A stretch of 64,000 bases of DNA from assembly GCF_004359215.1 (NCBI RefSeq), contig NC_090623.1, positions 1,540,573-1,604,572 on the forward strand, given 5' to 3'. This DNA is from Bremia lactucae. Lineage: Eukaryota; Oomycota; Peronosporomycetes; Peronosporales; Peronosporaceae. Numbering within the stretch: the stretch's first letter is position 1; every line of letters begins with the position of its first letter. Shown here one piece after another: positions 51,302-63,800 of the stretch. The notes below the pieces were generated by a model. That model ran no database searches. It saw only the letters and a list, made by a program, of their open reading frames with translations, and had not been told where the DNA came from. The translations under genes were made by a program, and so were the position numbers.

Positions 51302-53588
51302 TTATAGCTTTTTTTGCGCTAAGAGAACAGCTACTCTTTCTTTAATATCGTCCACAGACCTGAAAGCACACGAGAAACCTACAGTATGAGAAATATATGA
51401 ACCATGTATCATCACGACCCTCTCACCTATTAGCATCAAGAATAATGGCCTCATCGGTAATGGGCTTGTGCACAAACGCGTAATCCGGAATAATTTTTTG
51501 GCCGCGCACATCGTCACGTGCCTTTCCTTCTGCTGCTTTCTTTGCCACCTCCGTCTTCATTAGAATCAAATAGCTTAAGCATGTACGAATACAAGTCGTC
51601 GCCTCAAACTCTTCCGCCAGTGTGGTCAATTCATGGCAACAACTGCAAAACAATATTGATGCGATTCAACGGTAAGACATGCATAATAATGTTCCATTTG
51701 CATCAACCATACGCCTAATTTTTTTGGCAATACCTCTCCGTGGTCCCAATGAAGTCATCAACAGAGACGCGGCCGCTTTCAACAAGTTTTAATACCGCCT
51801 CTAACGCATAAAGCTTGATAAAGAAGGTATATGCGTGAATGCCCTCTTGGCGAGATGACTCAACCATATAATTTTTGCCCAATCCTCGCACTTGTTCGTC
51901 AGTGTACACAGCTTCACCGTTTGAAAGATGATGTATGGCCATCCCTGCTGCAGCTTCCAGTTCCGCGCGAGCATCTACATAAAGTGTCGTAAATCAAATT
52001 GAGTCAGTCATTACGCTTACTCGAATGTAAATATAGCACTACCTTTCATGTAGTCAATTATTTCCGGACGAAAGATTCTTGTCTCAATGTGCGTGCGTTT
52101 CGACTTGTTGCGCGAAAGATATTTATTTTCGTTTCGGAGGATGCTATACACACTTTTTGAAAGCACCCATCTAATTGAACCGCAGCGAGAGTGTTTCGTT
52201 CAATTACCTTTCATGAGTGAAATAACTGTTTTTTCGACGTACCCTGGAATGATCTCATTGATCGCTGGTGAAAGCGTAAGTATAACATGAGCTGGTGATC
52301 TGATCAAAGCGAAAGGCATCGTCACTAGTTGCGGCAGCGTAGTGACAGCAGTAGCAATCACAAGATAAGGAGCCTTCACAAAATTGCTTGGGAACTTTAC
52401 ATTGCATCCAAGCCCAAAGAAAACTCCCTCGCCATGATAGAATTCCTGATCAGGGACCTTTAACGTGTGATTACTGCCAACGTTAGCTCCGTACCCAACA
52501 TTTCCCTTGCCATTTGGCCAGATTGAGGCAATCAAAAGAGCCTGGTGATGGAATCCCACAAAAGGTCCGACAAAACTCGATGTCACTTCACCTTCCGCGA
52601 TCAAAGTGTTGGGTCCAATTACTGAACTCGTGACAACTCCATGACGCTCAACGTGCGAGGTATCACACAAGAACGCATTAGTAAGTATACTAAGCGACTC
52701 AACCACCGAGTTCCACTGGATAATTGAATTGCGAACGATACATTTCATTTGAATAAAGGATGGCTCCGCTTTCGTCGACAAAATGGTCGAGTTAGCAACG
52801 TTACTATCCTCCACGATTGCATAATCGCCTACAAAAGTCTCGTGGACACGAAAACACCCACGCACTCGTGCATTTGACGCGATAATCGCCATTGGTGCTT
52901 GCACCGCTGCCACGTATTTCTCCACGAAAGAGTCGTAGGCTTTTAAGAATTCAATATTTTCTCTCGTCGTGACAACTGCAGATCCGAGAGCAAAAGGAAG
53001 ATCCGCCAAAATGCGAAGGTCACGGCCACCTAATTCCACACCGACATGAATTAAATTGCCATTCGAACATGACACCATCCTCTTTTCCTTGGGACCCGTG
53101 ACGCTTCCACATTGAATTACAGATGCGCGTGCAGCCACAAGGACATTTCGGAGTACTTGAGTGTCTTTTACAAGGGCATTGTCCAGCACCACCACATTGC
53201 TTAATGTTGAGTTATAGACGCCGCATGGAAATGGAATGCCATCCACGTCGTGTTGGAATGAATTAGAAAATTGGCCAAAAACTACTCGACTATGGAATGA
53301 ATTCTGATGCACACGTGACGTTTCCAATGGCATATGAGCGTCGACCTTGCGTACATTAGACCAATCGTCAGCTAGAAGAAGTCAGGACGGTCGAAAGACT
53401 ACAATGAAAGATTTCGACATACCCGAGTTACCATTTGCTATGAGCGCGCGAACCTCGGAGTCTGAGAGTGGGTAGAAAGAGCTCGAGAAGATTTCACGAC
53501 AGGATTGGACGTAGATCACGTGGTCCGTGGCTAGCAGTGCCTTGAAGTCGTGCTGGATCGGTTCCATGATTTTTAACGTGGTTTCCAT
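51302..53588 (-). CDS. DUF4954-type left-handed beta-helix protein, six exons
   Basis: I solved six exons on the minus strand: 53423-53588, 53372 boundary then 52243-53371, 52043-52170, 51734-51974, 51427-51642 and 51302-51359. The introns are 51, 72, 68, 91 and 67 bp, all GT-AG, and the joined frame gives 645 residues. It starts METTLKIMEPIQHDFKALLA. The body has hexapeptide-like repeats (VVLDNALVKDTQVLRNVLVA, IVEDSNVANSTILSTKAEPS, VVTSSVIGPNTLIAEGEVTS), then WVLSKSVYSILRNENKY, and an end with DDVRGQKIIPDYAFVHKP. The pattern matches DUF4954, best known from Bacteroidetes and related to UDP-sugar pyrophosphorylase-type beta-helices. Function is unknown. It is head-to-head with the PLP enzyme, with 81 bp between start codons. 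Confidence 0.85.
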
Positions 53589-53669
53589 TTTATTCACTTG
53601 GCTGCTCGGTCGATAATTTGACGAAACTTGTGATTTTCTTTTCCAAAAACTTTATTTGCTTAAGAAATA
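53589..53669. promoter_or_regulatory. 81-bp bidirectional promoter interval
   Basis: The ATGs of the DUF4954-type gene (minus) and the PLP enzyme (plus) are only 81 bp apart, so transcription of both must start within or very near this AT-rich interval. No perfect Inr+FPR motif is seen in it. Confidence 0.6.
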
Positions 53670-55253
53670 ATGTCGCTATCACCGCAGCGGCTTGGCATGT
53701 CGCTGCCACCTTACGACATGAATGCCATCTCCGTGTCCATGCCACGATGGGAAGACATTGTGAGCTACGAAGAGGGGGATTCGGAGGTCTTGAACGTTAT
53801 GGCATGTGGATACCCGCGCTTCTTTCGCCATCCATTTGTTGTGACGCTGCAGATCACGATTCAAAACCATTTTTTTGCCAACGACGACGTTAATTATTGG
53901 GAAATTATGATTTTGCCAACTTTCGACGTGGCAGAGCGTCTACGGAACTTCCTTTTAACTAGCAATTCCGATGCAATTAAAAGGGAAGAAGTCTCCGTGC
54001 ATGTTGTTTTAACTGCTGTGCATCTCGTGCGTTTTCCACGCCAAATTAATGTCACGGCCAAGCAATTCTGGCAACATTCGGGTGAAATTATTTCTTCACG
54101 CCATGCCGAGAGACTGCTAGCAGTAATTAAAAGCAGCGGAGAATTAAAGGCACCAGCCGTCGCGCAAACAAACAGCCATTTGGCGCTCAGACAGCGCGTG
54201 GCGGAGCTCTATCTTCCAACTGCAGATGCTGGAAAAGTATCTTTATACCCCACTGGAATGAGCGCTATCTTTTCGACTGTACGACTGTTACAAAAAATTC
54301 AAGGCAACGACTGCAAGAGTATTTTGGTGGGCTTCCCTTATGTTGATACCTTGAAGATTTTATCAAGAAAAGAATGGTGTGCACAAGGCGTACACTTTTT
54401 TGCCACATGCGGGGAGAAAGAAATGCAGCAAGTGGAGGCAATAGTAGCTACGGAAAAGGTGCTTGGTATCTGGACGGAATTTCCTAGCAATCCTTTATTG
54501 TCCTTGGCGGATTTAAAGAGACTGGCCAAGTGTGCTCACGACAATGGAGTTGTGCTCGTGGTGGACGATACGGTCGGATCTTTTAATGTCAATCCGATGA
54601 AGCATGGTTGCGCGGACTTGGTTGTTACTAGTTTATCGAAGATTTTTAGCGGCTCATGCAATGTTATGGGAGGCAGTGTGGTGCTGAACCCCGATAGTCC
54701 ATTAATCCATCAGTTAGAGGCCGTTTTTGATCCAGAAAATGACTCGTTTATTGTTGAAGATGATGTGAACGTTCTACTAGAACAGTCGAAAGACCTATGC
54801 AAGCGAGTAGCGAAAGCAAACACTAGCACTGCCGCAATTGTACAAAAACTGCAACGACATCCGCTTGTTAAAGATGTGTTTTATCCGACTTTTGGTGACT
54901 CGAAAAAGTTGTACGATCCATTTCTCAATTCACTATACGACAATGAAAAGCCTCAGTACGGGCCGCTAATTTCAATCGTGCTTTACGGTGGAATTGAGTC
55001 GGCCAAGGCTTTTTATAATGCATTGACAATTGCAAAAGGTCCAAGTCTTGGCACTAACTTTACACTTTGCTGTCCCTACGCGCAGCTCGCCCATTATAAT
55101 GAGCTTGATTTTGTGGAATCGTTTGGTGTCGATCGTAATATCATCCGTATCTCCATTGGCCAGGAGGATCCTGATGTTCTTTGGGCAGATTTTGAGCAAG
55201 CGTTTGCAACTGCTGAGGTTGCTAGACCGAAATGTGGCGTGTCGAATCTATGA
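53670..55253 (+). CDS. PLP-dependent Cys/Met metabolism enzyme (cystathionine gamma-synthase-like)
   Basis: An intronless 527-residue protein with an N-terminal extension of about 170 residues before the fold-type I PLP core. Core landmarks: LYPTGMSAIFSTVRLL (substrate/cofactor loop), WTEFPSNPLLSLADLKRLA, VVLVVDDTVGSFNVNP (PLP-contacting Asp) and VTSLSKIFSGSCNVMGGSVV with the Schiff-base Lys324. The C-terminal domain ends RNIIRISIGQEDPDVLWADF, typical of this family. The long N terminus and YPTGMSA version resemble fungal STR2-type cystathionine gamma-synthases, which join cysteine to an activated homoserine in methionine synthesis. Related members include cystathionine lyases, so the exact reaction is not certain. 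It is cytosolic by appearance and converges with the ABC-F gene. Confidence 0.88.
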   Translation: MSLSPQRLGMSLPPYDMNAISVSMPRWEDIVSYEEGDSEVLNVMACGYPRFFRHPFVVTLQITIQNHFFANDDVNYWEIMILPTFDVAERLRNFLLTSNSDAIKREEVSVHVVLTAVHLVRFPRQINVTAKQFWQHSGEIISSRHAERLLAVIKSSGELKAPAVAQTNSHLALRQRVAELYLPTADAGKVSLYPTGMSAIFSTVRLLQKIQGNDCKSILVGFPYVDTLKILSRKEWCAQGVHFFATCGEKEMQQVEAIVATEKVLGIWTEFPSNPLLSLADLKRLAKCAHDNGVVLVVDDTVGSFNVNPMKHGCADLVVTSLSKIFSGSCNVMGGSVVLNPDSPLIHQLEAVFDPENDSFIVEDDVNVLLEQSKDLCKRVAKANTSTAAIVQKLQRHPLVKDVFYPTFGDSKKLYDPFLNSLYDNEKPQYGPLISIVLYGGIESAKAFYNALTIAKGPSLGTNFTLCCPYAQLAHYNELDFVESFGVDRNIIRISIGQEDPDVLWADFEQAFATAEVARPKCGVSNL

Positions 55254-55467
55254 ACTAGAACAGAATACACGCTGTGTACATTCGTGAATATTATGCTGCT
55301 TCATCTACACATATGTCAAGACCTCTATACCAAGCCAATCTCTAAAACGTTTCTCCGTTTGTGTTCACTTCCTGACTCAATTATGCAATAAAAACACTAA
55401 ACTCAAGATTTCTCTGCATTTCCTTCTAAATTTGAAGCACACGGCGCTAGATCTATTTAACTATCAC
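55254..55467. terminator. Convergent 3' ends
   Basis: A 214-bp AT-rich spacer between two converging stop codons, containing AATAAA-like stretches (for example GCAATAAAAACAC near 55385) that could serve as the poly(A) signal of the PLP enzyme gene. Poly(A) use is inferred. Confidence 0.4.
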
Positions 55468-57636
55468 TTAAGCTTTAAGGACGCGGTTCTTATACTCGCT
55501 CATGGTTCCTTGAAAACGAGACACTTTCTGGTCACCTACCACCCACAGCTCATGGCACACGCTCTGCACAAAGTGCTGGTCGTGAGAAACAATCACTACA
55601 CCACCCTTGTACTCGTGCAGTGCATGAATAAGTGCGTCAATTGTCTCCATGTCCAAATGATTCGTCGGCTCATCTAGCACCACAACGTGCGGTAAACGCC
55701 ACGTCATTAGTGCAAAGCCAACGCGAGACTTTTGACCACCCGATAATGTACGCGTGGGCTTGATTGCAAGCTCACCCGAAAGATTAAATCGACCAAGATG
55801 AGAGCGAAATTCCTCGGGTTCGTGGCCTGGAAATGCCTCGCTCATATTTTGCACCGCAGACTTTGCCAAGTCCAGTGAATCAACATGGTGCTGCGAGAAA
55901 GTGGCGACACGCAAGCGCGGATTCATTGTCACAGAACCCTCATTCGCACGAAGTTTTCCAATCATAATGTTAATAAGGGTCGACTTTCCTGAACCGTTGA
56001 CACCGAGAATACCAATCCGGCTTGACATATCCACGCCCATATGCACCTCTTTAAACAATAAAGGAGATTCGGAAGAATAGCGAAATCCCACATCTTCGAC
56101 GGCAATGATAGGCCGACCAATCGGTTCGGGCGGCGGAAAGTGCATTCGGAACGCATGGTCGTCTTCAGGCTCCTCAATAAGCTGATTACGTAAGATTTTG
56201 TCCAATGCTTTGACACGCGACTGCACAAGCGGCGCTTTCTTTGCGTTCGCACGGAAACGCTCAATGAATTCCTGCATATGCTGTATCTTCATTTGTTGGG
56301 CATCATAGGCCTTGCGTTGTTGACGCAAATTTTCTTTCATTGTGCGTTCAAACGTATTGTAATCGCCCTTGTAATACACGAGCTTCTGATGGGTCAAGTA
56401 CACAATATCCGTGGTCACAGCATTCAAGAAGTTTCGGTCGTGGGAGACTACAATCATCTGTTTGTCGTATTTTTCTAAATAATGCTCCAACCACATCACA
56501 GCTTCCAGATCCAGGTGATTCGTTGGCTCATCCAGTAGCAGCAAATCGGGCGCCATGAATAGTGCACCTGCGAGCGCTGTGCGCATACGCCAGCCTCCAG
56601 AAAGCGCTTTGGCGGGTCCACTTACGACATCATCAGGGAATTGGAGACCGCACAAGATCGTACGCGCACGGGATTCGGCCGTGTCCGAATCAATATTGAT
56701 CAATCGGTCATAAATCTCTTTTAAACGTACGCTATGATCGACCCCTTTATTCGATTCCATCGCTACAAGCTCTTTTTCCTCTTGTAGCAACATAGTGCGC
56801 TCGTAATCTGCAGCGAGTACAACCTCTAAGACAGAGCGGTCGTCCTTGCTCAATTTAGAAGCTGATTCCTGCTCCACCAATTGAATACGAATATGTCGAG
56901 GAAATCCTTCTAGCTCGTAGTGTGAAATGTACCGAAGGAGGGTCGTTTTACCAGCTCCATTCTTGCCCACAAGTCCGTACCGACGACCCGCTACGATCTT
57001 GAGCGCTGTGTCTGCCAATAGCGTCTTCCCCTTAAAGTGGATCGTTAACCTTGGCACGTGCACGTCGCGTTCTCCATTGTCTTGAGTAAGATCTGGCAAA
57101 AAACGCGCGTCTTCCCACTCGCGGTCGAGTTCGGCTTGTTCTTCATCGTTTTCGGCCGTAAGGAGCTCAAGTTTTACCTGCTTACGCACTTGACGAGCTG
57201 AACAAGCCGACTGCTGCGCCTCTAGCTCATCGTTTGTAGTCTTACGAATTTTATCGAAGCCCCACATGCGGGCCATTAACTGCTCGGCGGCGGCCGCACC
57301 CTCATCCATACGCGCCTGCTCTTCAATGCTCTGCGTGTTTTCCAGCATGTGAACCTCATTGTGATGTTTATTATGGTCTTGTAATTCTGGACTAGCATGC
57401 AGTTTCAAACTCAGTGAATCGCAGATCTTGGCAGCGGCGGCCGCATCCTTACAAAAACTCGTGTCTATCAGAAACGGAGCCATACTCGCGACCAGGAGCT
57501 CTTTTAAGGCTGTGGCCTCGGAGTATACATTTTCCAATAATTCATCGGTTACAGTCCCAATAATGTACGCAAGAATTGTATCGTCTAGACCGCGAAGGGC
57601 GGTCGTAAATATGCTTGCCACCACTTGCTCGACCAT
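55468..57636 (-). CDS. GCN20: ABC-F ATPase, GCN20/ABCF3-like
   Basis: An intronless 722-residue soluble twin-cassette ATPase without membrane segments. The N-terminal 190 residues are helical (MVEQVVASIFTTALRGLDDT) as in GCN20/ABCF3. Cassette 1: Walker A GLVGKNGAGKTTLL near 223, signature LSGGWRMRTALAGALF near 343, Walker B DLLLLDEPTNHLDLEAVMW near 369. An ABC-F linker with charged helices follows. Cassette 2: Walker A ILGVNGSGKSTLINI near 544, signature LSGGQKSRVGFALM near 629, Walker B VVVLDEPTNHLDMETIDA near 655. GCN20 works with GCN1 on stalled ribosomes to activate the eIF2 kinase GCN2 under amino-acid starvation; ABCF3 is the animal counterpart. Orthology is judged from the N-terminal domain and length. 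Confidence 0.92.
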   Translation of the reverse strand: MVEQVVASIFTTALRGLDDTILAYIIGTVTDELLENVYSEATALKELLVASMAPFLIDTSFCKDAAAAAKICDSLSLKLHASPELQDHNKHHNEVHMLENTQSIEEQARMDEGAAAAEQLMARMWGFDKIRKTTNDELEAQQSACSARQVRKQVKLELLTAENDEEQAELDREWEDARFLPDLTQDNGERDVHVPRLTIHFKGKTLLADTALKIVAGRRYGLVGKNGAGKTTLLRYISHYELEGFPRHIRIQLVEQESASKLSKDDRSVLEVVLAADYERTMLLQEEKELVAMESNKGVDHSVRLKEIYDRLINIDSDTAESRARTILCGLQFPDDVVSGPAKALSGGWRMRTALAGALFMAPDLLLLDEPTNHLDLEAVMWLEHYLEKYDKQMIVVSHDRNFLNAVTTDIVYLTHQKLVYYKGDYNTFERTMKENLRQQRKAYDAQQMKIQHMQEFIERFRANAKKAPLVQSRVKALDKILRNQLIEEPEDDHAFRMHFPPPEPIGRPIIAVEDVGFRYSSESPLLFKEVHMGVDMSSRIGILGVNGSGKSTLINIMIGKLRANEGSVTMNPRLRVATFSQHHVDSLDLAKSAVQNMSEAFPGHEPEEFRSHLGRFNLSGELAIKPTRTLSGGQKSRVGFALMTWRLPHVVVLDEPTNHLDMETIDALIHALHEYKGGVVIVSHDQHFVQSVCHELWVVGDQKVSRFQGTMSEYKNRVLKA

Positions 57637-57845
57637 TACCTTACAAATTGCAAGAAAAATAATATACTAAATTCGGGACCCTCAAAACGAGCACCGTGCA
57701 CTACTCTAATTGAGGTCCTCTGACGATGACTAACAAAACAATCAATTCGCCTTGATTACTGTGATTCAATAAGGATGCAATTAATAAAAATGCAATTAAA
57801 ATGTAAGTGCGACAATCTGTAACGAGAACTGTGAATAATAAGTTT
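57637..57845. other. Short spacer between ECM29 and ABC-F genes
   Basis: A 209-bp AT-rich gap on the minus strand between the ECM29 stop and the ABC-F start. It must hold the terminator of the former and the promoter of the latter. A TTTTTCTTGCAATTTG stretch just before the ABC-F ATG resembles part of the oomycete FPR element. Confidence 0.4.
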
Positions 57846-60800
57846 TTATGACGCTTGCAACATTTGTGACTTCAAGTCAATGGCAGTCTGCTGCTCCGAA
57901 GCTTCTTCACTTGTTTGTAGCGTCTGTATTGCCAATACTACACGCTCTTGCTCCACAATCAACCTCAAAGCCAATTCTGAACTATCATTAGCGCGTCTGA
58001 ATAATGCAGCAAGTGCTTCGGCTGCAGCCACTCGCACTACTGAATACTTGCCGTTCGCCACACCAAACGGACCACAACAGGTAACAATTATACGCTCGAG
58101 TACTTGTCTGTCCTGAAGAAGCTCTGTAACCGGAGCTCGTGCTGCAACCTTGGCTAAAATTTGAAAAATAGCTTTTTGGACACTCCATGCGGTCATGTGA
58201 GGTGATTGAACGCTAGAACAAAGCCAGAGAATGGTTTCTGTAGTAATCCCAGCAGCACTTTTGCTATCCGAAAGTACTTGTGTCGTGGCTCCTTGTGCGG
58301 GCCACATCGCACCAAGTGCTTCAAAAACACGTTTAATCACCAGCGGAGGCAGTAATGGCTTGCTAGCCTTTACCGACTCGGTTTCATTCTCATTCATCCA
58401 GGAAAAAAGAGCGGACCTTAACGAGCGCACATTAATCGCACGCAAGTCGTTTTGTTTAGCAGGTATAAGTGCAGAGAATGTCCCAAGACTAATGATTGCA
58501 CTCTCAAGGTATGCTAGATCCTGATTATTCCATGCACGAACACACTCATCCATATAAAGTCGCGACAATATTTGCCTCCAATTGTCAGCATTCGATACAG
58601 TTGTTTCATGAAAGACCTTTAGTTGAGTCAACGAAACAATAGCTTCCAATATAATGCCCTTGCCTCTCCAGAGACGACCCGGCACGAGGTCAATGAGCAT
58701 TTTCCAAATGCTTTCAACCTGCTCCGCTGATAGTCGTATACAGTACGTAGGACTTGCAAAAATCGACTGCAAAGCACTTACTGCTTGACGCCGCGTATCC
58801 CAAGCAGGATGCGCCAGCAGTAAAGCAATTGCCTGAAGAACAGAGTCCAAGGATCTTGAGGCATACAGTACTGAAGGTGGTAACTCGTCCAGTATTGCTG
58901 TCCACAAACTTTTCAGAGTATCTGATGCTGCAAAACGACCGACAAATGCTGCGGGAAACACATGAGTGCAGTACCAGTGATTGTGCAGATCATTAGTCAC
59001 CACGGTACTTGCATCGGCTATTGGTGGCACCTTTTTTACCAGCTCTGTCGTCGCGAGAGCACAGATGAGCAGATACCGGCTTGTGTAAGCACCCCCCATT
59101 GCAGAGCTTGTTGCTGCCTTACCATCAAGTTCTTTGTCGTTATTATCGTTGGAAGACATGGAAGAAGGACGGGTAGCTCTGCTGCTCATGTTATTAAAAG
59201 CGAAGACGCCGGAGTAAACATAGTCACGAACTGCACTAGCATCCACTAGAGGGCACAAGTGCGCGGCAGCTCGACAATAACTTTGGATGGCTAGTCCATC
59301 TGTCAGTCCTATAGTCGCCGTCAAATATCCATCGGTCCGTTGAATTTCATTATTGGCGCTCTTGTCCCCGTATCGGCTCTCTGCATCTCCATATTGATCA
59401 TTCTCTGCCGCAGTTTTTGAACGCACATATGGCATAAGAACCCCTCGCAGCAACAAGTTGGCAGCATTGCATTTACGTAGCTCAAATGAAAGCTCATTTG
59501 CTAGTCGTACTACAAAATTGGCAGTTCCCACTCGAGTATTTAGGCCAACACCGAACTTAAGCAAATTGGCGATACCACGAGAAAGCTCAGCAACTACCTG
59601 GATACGCACTGGAGATTCAGTAAGCTCTATTAAACGGGTTGTCGTCAGTTCCAGTAGTTGTCCGATAGGTCCAGCCTGGCTTATTGAAATACGCAAGCGT
59701 TCCAATTGGTCTTTTTTGTCTACATGAAATTGCGCGTATTGAAATTCTGGCATTTCTAACGACGACAAGTATTCGAGCAATTTCAGAAGCAGCGGTGCCA
59801 AATATTCCTGCATGTCACAAGCTTTAAGGGCTTTGACGAGACGCAACAAAATGTTAATGCTCAGCGCTCGACATGTTGTACTCTTGCTAACAATTCCATG
59901 TTCTACTAAAAATTTTAGCAATTGCAAGCAACATTGTGCATCACTTGCAGCCACACGCAAGCTTAATTCGCCTAGACAACGATACAGCTTAACGCCAGAG
60001 ATCGCAACTGTTTCCATAACGTCATCTACTGCACGCGAAGATGTTTTCCAGAGCCGCACGAAGTCTTCTCTTATGTCGTCTGCCTCAGCACAGCTCAGCA
60101 AGTCAACAAGTGCAAGACAAGCAGCTTTTCGATATTTAAAATTACGAGCGCTCTCGAGCCTCCCCAAGGAAAATTGAAACCGGGAATTCCAACTCAGCCG
60201 AAGTAGTTTTTGTTTTCCTTTTGTTGTCATGTCCGTGGCAGAATTTATCATAGCAAATTGCCACAAGCTACTCATAATGGCAGCCACTCTTGTATCTGAA
60301 TGAAACTTTAAGAGGAATAGCCATTGTATAAGTTTCGAATCTTCGGCCATCCAGTGGCATCCGGCTTTGTTTATTATTGATGCGCGAAATTTTTCGTCAA
60401 ACTCTACAAATGAAAACCTGCTCGATAGCAAAAGTCGAGATGATACCGATGATGTATTAAGTGATTCCCAAATTGGGCTTGTCGTGCTCAAATATAGTAG
60501 TGCGTACATGAGATTCGGGTCACCAACATCTGCTGCGACATTGCTCACCTCGCGATATGCAACATTTTCAATCGTAATGCTCGGACTATTCGATAATGCA
60601 GAAGTAGGATTTGCTGATACAATTTCTCTGCCACCCTCGTCATCATCAACAGCACCAGCGTTAGATGTAAAAGCTCGAAAGCATCGTAATCGGCGATACA
60701 ACATATCGCTAAATTGAGCAGCCATCTCACTTGTTGGTGCATGCATTCGCATGTAAGCTAGTCCCTTCACCGCGCTTTCTTTAACGATATCTTGCGCGTC

Positions 60801-63800
60801 GTCCAACATCGTCACAAAAAATTCATGAGCTTCCAATAATAAACGGGAGTAGGCAGGGGATTCAAACACACTTCGCCACGACATAATGGACATCAGCCCT
60901 GAAGACGGCCCTAGTCCAGCAGCACACATACACAAAAGCCAAATTGTAGCACTGCGACGCACTTTAATTTGTCGAGAACCAGCATGTTCGGACAAAACGC
61001 GCTCAAATATTATGGCAGCACGGTTTTCTGCATAATTGTCAAACTTTGTCGTACGCACAGCTGCAAATGTTTCTTTAACATCATGGGTTCCAAGAGCAAC
61101 AAGACATTCTCCTACTTCGAAAAGCATCTCGAAGCTCGTTGCATTCTTCAGACCCAAGAGAGCGTGCAAAAATCCTTCATGGCAAGACAAGACCTTTGTG
61201 GAGGACGTAATGCCTGGTAGCCCTGACACCATGCGACCATAATTTTCAATTGCGACTCGTTTTAAAGCTACCAACATTGAATTTAGATACTCATCAATAT
61301 GCACAGATTCAAGGTTCCACTCGACCACACACTTGATAGAAGCAAGTGTTTGTACCTTCACATGGCTCCATTTGTTACCATCAGGACTCATCAAAAAGCC
61401 TTTCAAAGTGCCACTAAGACCAACACTATCCATAGAACTGCGTAAAAGCCTCATATAATCCTTCTGCGCAGTTTCACTTTTAGGGTAAGACGCAAAGTTT
61501 GACCCTGCTTGGATTTTGCTCTCCAAAAAATTAGCCATCTTTTGAAAACACAGTAAAAAAAATTCCATCTCTTCACTCGTAGCAGCGTTTACAAGCATGG
61601 CATTCTCACCTACATAGCGCATAGCACTTCCAAGAATGTATAATGCCCCCTGAAGATGATTTTCTTCGCAAGTGCCGACTTCGAGCTTTCTTAAACCAAC
61701 TTGAACAATCTCTGCCACAATTTGCTTGACATTAAACGATCCAGCTCTGCATGAGCAAAACACAATTGTCGAAATGTTTAAAAAATACGTGCAATCTTGA
61801 CTCAGCGCTACAACGTCAAAAACCTCTTTAATATGACTCGCAAAAACAGCACTCACAGATCGAGCATCAAATCCACATACTTCCACTAACGCACTCGCAG
61901 CAGTTTCATATATAGAAGATGAATTAAGTGCAGAAGACTCTTCCAATTGCGCGTGGCATAAAAGGGTGTCGAATATAAACTCCACAATGTATGCGCGATC
62001 GGCACTGGCATCGTCGCTATAACCATTATCATTCGAGAACTTCAAAATTTCAACGCAGAACCGAATACAGCTCTCGGCTAATCTAGAGTCATGTGTTGTC
62101 ACTTTCCAATCCTTTCGTGAGATCTCACCTTTTAACCATTTTGCCAGGACATCTGCACTCGGCATTGGTCTCGCAAATAAAGCTTTTTCCGCTAAACGTC
62201 GCGTATCTTCATCAGAATCTGCCCGTAAGCGCAAAACAGCAAAACGCATCGCAGTGTCGTCATCTGCAGTAGCCGGAGAAGTCATCACCAGCTCAGCGCA
62301 CCATTTAGCAATCGCAGCTCGTACACGCGTATAATTTAAGCTGCTATCGAAAAGTTTTGTGCCATTGAGAAGTGCAATCAGCTCGCTTTTTACCTTGCCT
62401 AGCACTTTCGGTGTCGCAGCTTTCGCGTAAGCAGGTGCAAAGGAAGTGAATGTCTGAAGCGCACTCGCACCAGCACCGGTGCGATCTTCTTCTTCGGCAA
62501 AGCAACGCACTAAAAGCACCTGAAACGGCTGTTCCGATGCTGCAGCCAATTTAGGTGCACGAGCTGCAAGTATCGACAACGTCTCGTAGATACCCTGTCG
62601 ATACTTTATCACAAACGTCGCACTGCAGTTCTCACTCTCAGCATGAGGACTCATTAACACGCGTAAAAATGTTGGTAGTAATACCGGGCCTAGCAGTCCG
62701 ACTAGCATTGGTTGCTGGCAAAGGTGAAAAGTTCGTTTGCATAAATGAATGCTTGCCAGCTTAATTTTGCTCGCCACATTCGGCGGCCGCAACGGCTCGA
62801 CTCCAAACATTAAGTGGCACAGTAGTTGCAATATCGTAGGCAAAACATTTGTCGCAGCCTCCGAGGCTGATAGAAGTATTAAAGACTGCAGTATACTCGC
62901 ATCAGCCAAGCGAGTACGATTAGTAAGCATAACTTCATCAAAACTCTTCTTCCCATCATCCTGTTTCTGAGCCACTTGACTGCCAAGCACAAGTGCCATC
63001 ACAAAGCGCATAAAATCTGCATCTTCAAGCACCTTCGCCTCATACTTCACTACCCATGACAGTTGTTCATCACTAAATGATTTCACAACATGGTCAAATG
63101 AAGCGCTACCCGCAAGATAGATGACAACTTTTAACTTTGTGGGAATCTCCAGCACTTTTACAAGCTTCAAGACGCAAAGCTGATTTGTATAAAGAGCTTC
63201 ACGCGTAAGCTCGGGAACTTTGACACGTCGTAGGCGCTCTATTCGAGAAGTCATCATCCCATAAGTCATCAAACCCGCAGAAGATGAAGATCGCAGCTCA
63301 AAAAGCATAAAATCCATCAAAAAATCTAGAATTATGTCGACATTTCGTTTGCTCTCTTGACGCTCTATCGCCTCGCTGGTGAAAGTTGTTCTATTTGTCA
63401 TGCTCGTTTCTTGATGCTCTCCTTCATAGTAATCTTCCAGCTTTAAATTTGGAAATACTGCCAAGGGGCTGACAGGTAATGAGCGCACTAGGAGTCTCAA
63501 TACTGAGTCCTGATAAGCTGCCGAGAAACTCGAGATCTGTTTGATGACGGTAGCTAAAATTTTCGTCTGCTCGTCTTTAGTCGCAGCCTCGAAACCCACT
63601 TCTAAAAATGCGAATTTCGATAAGTAGAGGTCAATACAATATATAAGTGATCCTTTTTTTACCTATAAAAAGCAAAGCAAGATTATACGAGAAGACAGAG
63701 AGATCCTTCTGCTGTAGCACTTGACAGAGCGCGTCTAGCGGCATTGTTGGATGATTTAGTGCCGTTAGTCGCGTTTTAACATGGGTAATCACTTGAAGAA

